NCBI GenBank assembly: GCA_900555345.1
Contig: USKS01000049.1
Location: forward strand, 1-8,457
Length of the DNA stretch: 8,457 nucleotides
Direction of reading: 5' to 3'
Origin: an uncultured Eubacteriales bacterium
Lineage (GTDB): Bacteria > Bacillota_A > Clostridia > Oscillospirales > CAG-272
In this document: in pieces, positions 5,752-8,457 of the stretch
How positions within the stretch are numbered: position 1 is the stretch's first letter
Layout: each line of letters starts with the position of its first letter
Made by a program: the position numbers and the translations under genes
Notes under the pieces: generated by a model
The model's input: the letters and a program-made list of their open reading frames with translations, nothing else
What the model was told of the DNA's origin: nothing
Databases searched by the model: none

Positions 5752-6192
5752 ATGAAAAAAACGTCCATTATCCTTTGCGCCGCCGCCATATGCGTCTGCG
5801 CGCTCCTGCTCGTGCTGCTGTGCATTTTCGCACCGCATACAGCGGATGTATATGCAAAGTACCGCAGCATTGACCAAGCGGGCAAATCCGCCATACTGTA
5901 TTCGTTTTACGCCTGCGCATTGCCAGCGGCATCGGCGCTGTACTGCCTTATGCGCATTACGCTGAACGTGTACCGTGATCAGGCATTCCTGCGCAGAAAC
6001 AGTACATACATGGGCATAATCTCCTGGTGCTGCCTCACCGTTGCGCTCATCTGCGGCGTCGGCGGCGCGTGGTACATGCCGCTGTGGTTTGTAAGCGGAG
6101 CCATGCTCATGCTGTTTCTTGTGGTACGCGTTGTACGCATATGCTTTACGGCAGCGGCGGGCATCAAGGAAGAAAACAGTCTTACGATATGA
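5752..6192 (+). CDS. DUF2975-like four-helix membrane protein
   Basis: This 146-residue integral membrane protein has four predicted helices at about 5-27, 46-67, 86-107 and 109-134, with a polar loop around 69-84 (containing Y-R-D-Q-A-F-L-R-R-N) and a short charged tail. Size, helix pattern and loop fit DUF2975, a family of unknown function that I know as often encoded beside a small YozG-like XRE regulator. That is the case here: the next gene starts 10 bp after this stop and its ribosome binding site overlaps the stop. The start has GAGGTG (5741-5746) 5 nt upstream. A role in sensing or membrane stress has been guessed for such pairs, but nothing in the sequence shows a catalytic site. Membrane topology is sure; the family call is from motif memory and gene context. 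Confidence 0.85.
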   Translation: MKKTSIILCAAAICVCALLLVLLCIFAPHTADVYAKYRSIDQAGKSAILYSFYACALPAASALYCLMRITLNVYRDQAFLRRNSTYMGIISWCCLTVALICGVGGAWYMPLWFVSGAMLMLFLVVRVVRICFTAAAGIKEENSLTI

Positions 6193-6202
6193 GGTGACGG
6201 CG

Positions 6203-6406
6203 TTGATAGTTGTAAACATTGATGTAATGATGGCGCGCCGAAAGGTGTCGTCAAACGAGCTTGCCGCCGCAATAGGCATAACCCCGGCAAACCTCTCCAT
6301 CCTCAAAACGGGCAAGGCAAAGGCAATACGTTTTTCCACCCTTGAGGCTATCTGCAGATATCTCGACTGTACCCCCGGCGACATACTGGAATACAGACCG
6401 GATTGA
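6203..6406 (+). CDS. Small XRE-family helix-turn-helix regulator (YozG-like), TTG start
   Basis: This 67-residue protein is little more than one Cro/CI-type helix-turn-helix domain. Residues 18-35 (from N-E-L-A to S-I-L-K) form the HTH with the recognition segment ITPANLSILKTG. The following K-A-K-A-I-R-F-S-T-L-E-A-I-C and the ending C-T-P-G-D-I-L-E-Y are hallmarks of the YozG-like group. The start is TTG at 6203, because GAGG (6191-6194), which overlaps the TGA of the upstream gene, is 8 nt away and because relatives begin with a similar I-x-V-N-I-D-V-M leader; ATGs at 6227 and 6230 would remove that leader. It is translationally coupled to the DUF2975 gene and probably autoregulates the pair, perhaps through the dyad at 5677-5738. 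Family is very secure; target is inference. Confidence 0.93.
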   Translation: MIVVNIDVMMARRKVSSNELAAAIGITPANLSILKTGKAKAIRFSTLEAICRYLDCTPGDILEYRPD

Positions 6407-6532
6407 ATATGCCGCACGTTGATAAGCTGAATGGTACAGTTAATATAGTACCGACACCGAAAGCCCGAAGATACCGCACCGCAGACAGATAAGCGTTGTC
6501 GGCGACATGTATTTGAGAAAGGAAGAACTGTT
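6407..6532 (+). promoter_or_regulatory. Gap with possible promoter and dyads before the large membrane protein gene
   Basis: The gap holds a candidate promoter, TTGATA (6419-6424), 16 nt, TAATAT (6441-6446). Its -10 is straddled by GGTAC-N10-GTACC (6433-6437 with 6448-6452), a possible operator. A tight palindrome TGTCG-G-CGACA sits at 6497-6507. AGAAAGGAAG (6516-6525) is the ribosome binding site of the next gene, 7 nt from its ATG. No clear terminator follows the XRE gene, so read-through from the upstream promoter is also possible. Confidence 0.45.
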
Positions 6533-8457
6533 ATGGAAGAACAGAAATACGGTGAACTCTGTGAAAAAAGCGAAGCAGTCGCCCCGACCGGCGCTGCCGA
6601 GGAGCAAAGCGGACAGCTTTCAACAGCTCCCGCTGCGGACGGACAAAGCGCGAGCGCACATGCGCCGACCGCGGAACCTGCCGCGGAAAGCGGGGAAATT
6701 GCAGATGCAACTGCCAAAACACCGGGCGCGGCAATCTACCATATCAAACATACCCCCGCCGCAAGCGTCGGCGCAAAAGTGTCCATGCGCCCGCCGCAGG
6801 TACTCCTCGGCATCGGTCGCTCGGCTCAGCGTCCGTCATGTCCCGACGGCACGGCCGCTGCCGCAGCTCCCGATCATCCCCAAAGCGCCGCCGTTCCCCG
6901 ACGCGCAGCTTCAATGCGCGACATTGCATATGCAATAGTCGCCGCAATACTCTCCGTATTCCTCGTCGACTGCCTCCTCTGGCACAGTGCGGGGCTCGGC
7001 ACTGCTGCTTCGGCGGCGGCAATGTATATTGCAACCGTTTTGTATCTTTTCGGCAGAAAAAAGCATTTTGACGCCTACACCGCAGCCATCGGTGTGCTGT
7101 TTCTGCTGCTTTCGGCAAGCCTTGTCTTCTCCGATAACGGCGGCGCAAAGTTTTTTGCCGTCACGGCGATGACGATCCTGTATGCGGCGACTGTCATGGA
7201 TATGGCGTCGATGCGCCGCAGCCTGTCCGGCACTCTCGGCAGCGTTGGAGATTTGTTCCGGACAATGTTTGCCCAAAGCTTCGGCAAGATCGGCGCCGGT
7301 ATGTGGGCACTGTTCCACAAAAACAGCCGCGACGGCAAAAAGAGCAGCAGCAAAACGGGCGCAGTGCTTATAGGCATCGTAACAGCACTTCCCGTGCTTG
7401 CGGTGATCATCCCTCTGCTCGTCTCCTCCGACGCGGCGTTTGAAGGGCTTCTCAAAAGCTTCTCACCCGAGATTGCAGCGGAAATCATAGGCGCAGTCAT
7501 TGTAGGGCTCATGCTCTTTATCGTGCTGTTTTCACAGGCATTTACCGCGCCGGACAGTAATGACGAGGTCCGCCGTCACGCGCCGGACAGCGAAAAAGGA
7601 CTTGCTCCCGCCGCCGCAGCTGCGTTCTCTTATGCAGTGTCGGCAGTGTATATACTGTATCTCGTAAGCCAGCTGGCATATTTTTTCAACGCCTTTTCCG
7701 GAATATTGCAGGACGGCTACACCATGGCGCAGTATGCGCGCCGAGGATTTTTCGAGATGTGCGTCATTTGTCTTATAAACCTTACAATTGTATTTGCCGC
7801 AAACCTTATCACCCGCAAAAAGAACGGCAGAATATGCATTTCTCTGCGCATTCCGTCAGTGTTCATATGCACGTTTTCGCTTGTGCTCATTGCAACCGCC
7901 CTTTCGAAAATGGTTATGTACATATCAGCATACGGCATGACCCGTCTGAGAATATACACTTCTCTTTTCATGGTTTTCCTTGCGGTAACGTTTTTGTTTG
8001 TGATCCTGCGGCTGTTCATAAGCCGCGTACCGTATATGAAAGCAGTTCTGCTGTGCGCCGCCGTACTGATAGGTGCCTCCTGCGCGGCGGATATTGACAG
8101 CGTCGTTGCGCGCTATAATGTAAACGCATACCTTGACGGCAGGCTGTCCAACATAGATATGCGCCTTCTGCGGGATATGAATTCCGACGCGGCGGTACCG
8201 TATGTGTATAAGCTTACAAGCGACAGCGACCCGGAAGTGGCGTCGGCTGCAATGGATATTATGAAAAGCCGCTTCGACAGCGCGTTTGATGTCAAGGCCA
8301 TCAACGGCACATTAAGGCCTCTCCCACGCCGCAGCACGGATATGCGCGGATACAACGCCGTGAAAGGCCGTGCCGCAAAAATACTTCTCGACGATTGGGA
8401 GAAGTATTACAGATACAGATACTCTGACGGATATTATGACGGCTACGGCAATCGCAG
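6533..8457 (+). CDS. Large multi-pass membrane protein, DUF4153/DUF4173-like, C-terminus missing
   Basis: The frame is open from the ATG at 6533 to the window end: 641 residues plus two bases. Residues 1-128 are a soluble, low-complexity tail rich in Ala, Pro, Glu and Ser. About ten or eleven membrane helices follow (near 130-150, 160-174, 183-200, 206-223, 277-297, 317-337, 363-388, 408-427, 441-462, 474-496, 502-518). From about residue 520 there is a soluble domain that ends in a Tyr-rich stretch (625-639). The Y-A-R-R-G-F-F-E segment (401-408) and A-R-Y-N-V-N-A-Y-L (526-534) match my memory of the DUF4153/DUF4173 group of Firmicutes membrane proteins; I cannot say which family model would score best. 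Function is unknown. The start is supported by AGAAAGGAAG, 7 nt upstream. It follows the DUF2975-XRE pair in the same direction and may belong to one module. Confidence 0.85.
   Translation, partial: MEEQKYGELCEKSEAVAPTGAAEEQSGQLSTAPAADGQSASAHAPTAEPAAESGEIADATAKTPGAAIYHIKHTPAASVGAKVSMRPPQVLLGIGRSAQRPSCPDGTAAAAAPDHPQSAAVPRRAASMRDIAYAIVAAILSVFLVDCLLWHSAGLGTAASAAAMYIATVLYLFGRKKHFDAYTAAIGVLFLLLSASLVFSDNGGAKFFAVTAMTILYAATVMDMASMRRSLSGTLGSVGDLFRTMFAQSFGKIGAGMWALFHKNSRDGKKSSSKTGAVLIGIVTALPVLAVIIPLLVSSDAAFEGLLKSFSPEIAAEIIGAVIVGLMLFIVLFSQAFTAPDSNDEVRRHAPDSEKGLAPAAAAAFSYAVSAVYILYLVSQLAYFFNAFSGILQDGYTMAQYARRGFFEMCVICLINLTIVFAANLITRKKNGRICISLRIPSVFICTFSLVLIATALSKMVMYISAYGMTRLRIYTSLFMVFLAVTFLFVILRLFISRVPYMKAVLLCAAVLIGASCAADIDSVVARYNVNAYLDGRLSNIDMRLLRDMNSDAAVPYVYKLTSDSDPEVASAAMDIMKSRFDSAFDVKAINGTLRPLPRRSTDMRGYNAVKGRAAKILLDDWEKYYRYRYSDGYYDGYGNR

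Noticed and set aside
6433..6452. GGTAC-N10-GTACC as the same operator as the AATTACCG/CGGTAATT arms at 5693-5722.
   Set aside because: The half-sites have opposite orientation and different spacing, so a shared regulator cannot be argued from sequence alone; kept only as a note in the intergenic feature.
5695..6717. A 340-codon open frame on the minus strand.
   Set aside because: It runs antisense through the DUF2975 and XRE genes and the start of the large membrane protein, all of which have ribosome binding sites and family motifs. Its composition is shadow-like.
6507..6938. A plus-strand 143-codon frame overlapping the start of the large membrane protein, rich in Arg and Pro.
   Set aside because: It is an out-of-frame reading of the GC-rich low-complexity tail; the membrane protein frame continues open to the window end with clear helices and a good ribosome binding site.

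Overview
The window looks like chromosomal DNA of a low-to-mid GC Firmicute, most likely a gut Clostridia/Oscillospirales-type bacterium. This rests on strong GGAGG-type ribosome binding sites, consensus sigma-A-like promoters (TTGACA/TATAAT), GTG and TTG starts, and a DUF2975 / small XRE regulator / DUF4153-like gene set that I associate with this phylum. No rRNA, tRNA, CRISPR array, transposase or phage gene was seen. The taxonomic call is inference.

Left block (1-4890, minus strand, transcribed right to left): one apparent operon driven from a promoter near 4966-5000. In order of transcription it encodes a patatin-like lipid hydrolase (start 4890), a lysophospholipid-type acyltransferase (4032), an acyl carrier protein (3368), an 800-residue protein made of two fused ketosynthase domains (2991), and a FabG-type ketoreductase (546) that runs off the left edge. 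The first ketosynthase domain has the complete Cys-His-Lys-His set. The second has lost the cysteine and both histidines, so the protein reads as a ketosynthase and a chain-length-factor-like partner in one chain. Together these genes describe a dedicated type II FAS/PKS-like system: the ACP carries the chain, the fused ketosynthase elongates it, the reductase processes it, the acyltransferase may move the product to a lipid, and the patatin enzyme may free or remodel acceptor lipid. No dehydratase, thioesterase or priming enzyme is in view; they could lie beyond the left edge.

Centre (4891-5617): a TetR/AcrR regulator is transcribed divergently from the operon. The two promoters overlap on one perfect 14-bp palindrome (4967-4980) that supplies both -10 boxes, so the regulator and the operon probably compete for polymerase at one control point.

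Right block (5618-8457, plus strand): a consensus promoter embedded in a 62-bp imperfect dyad precedes a four-helix DUF2975 membrane protein and a 67-residue YozG-like XRE regulator that starts at TTG. After a 126-bp gap with a possible second promoter comes a large multi-pass DUF4153/DUF4173-like membrane protein, cut by the right edge. This appears to be a self-contained membrane-protein/regulator module unrelated to the lipid operon.
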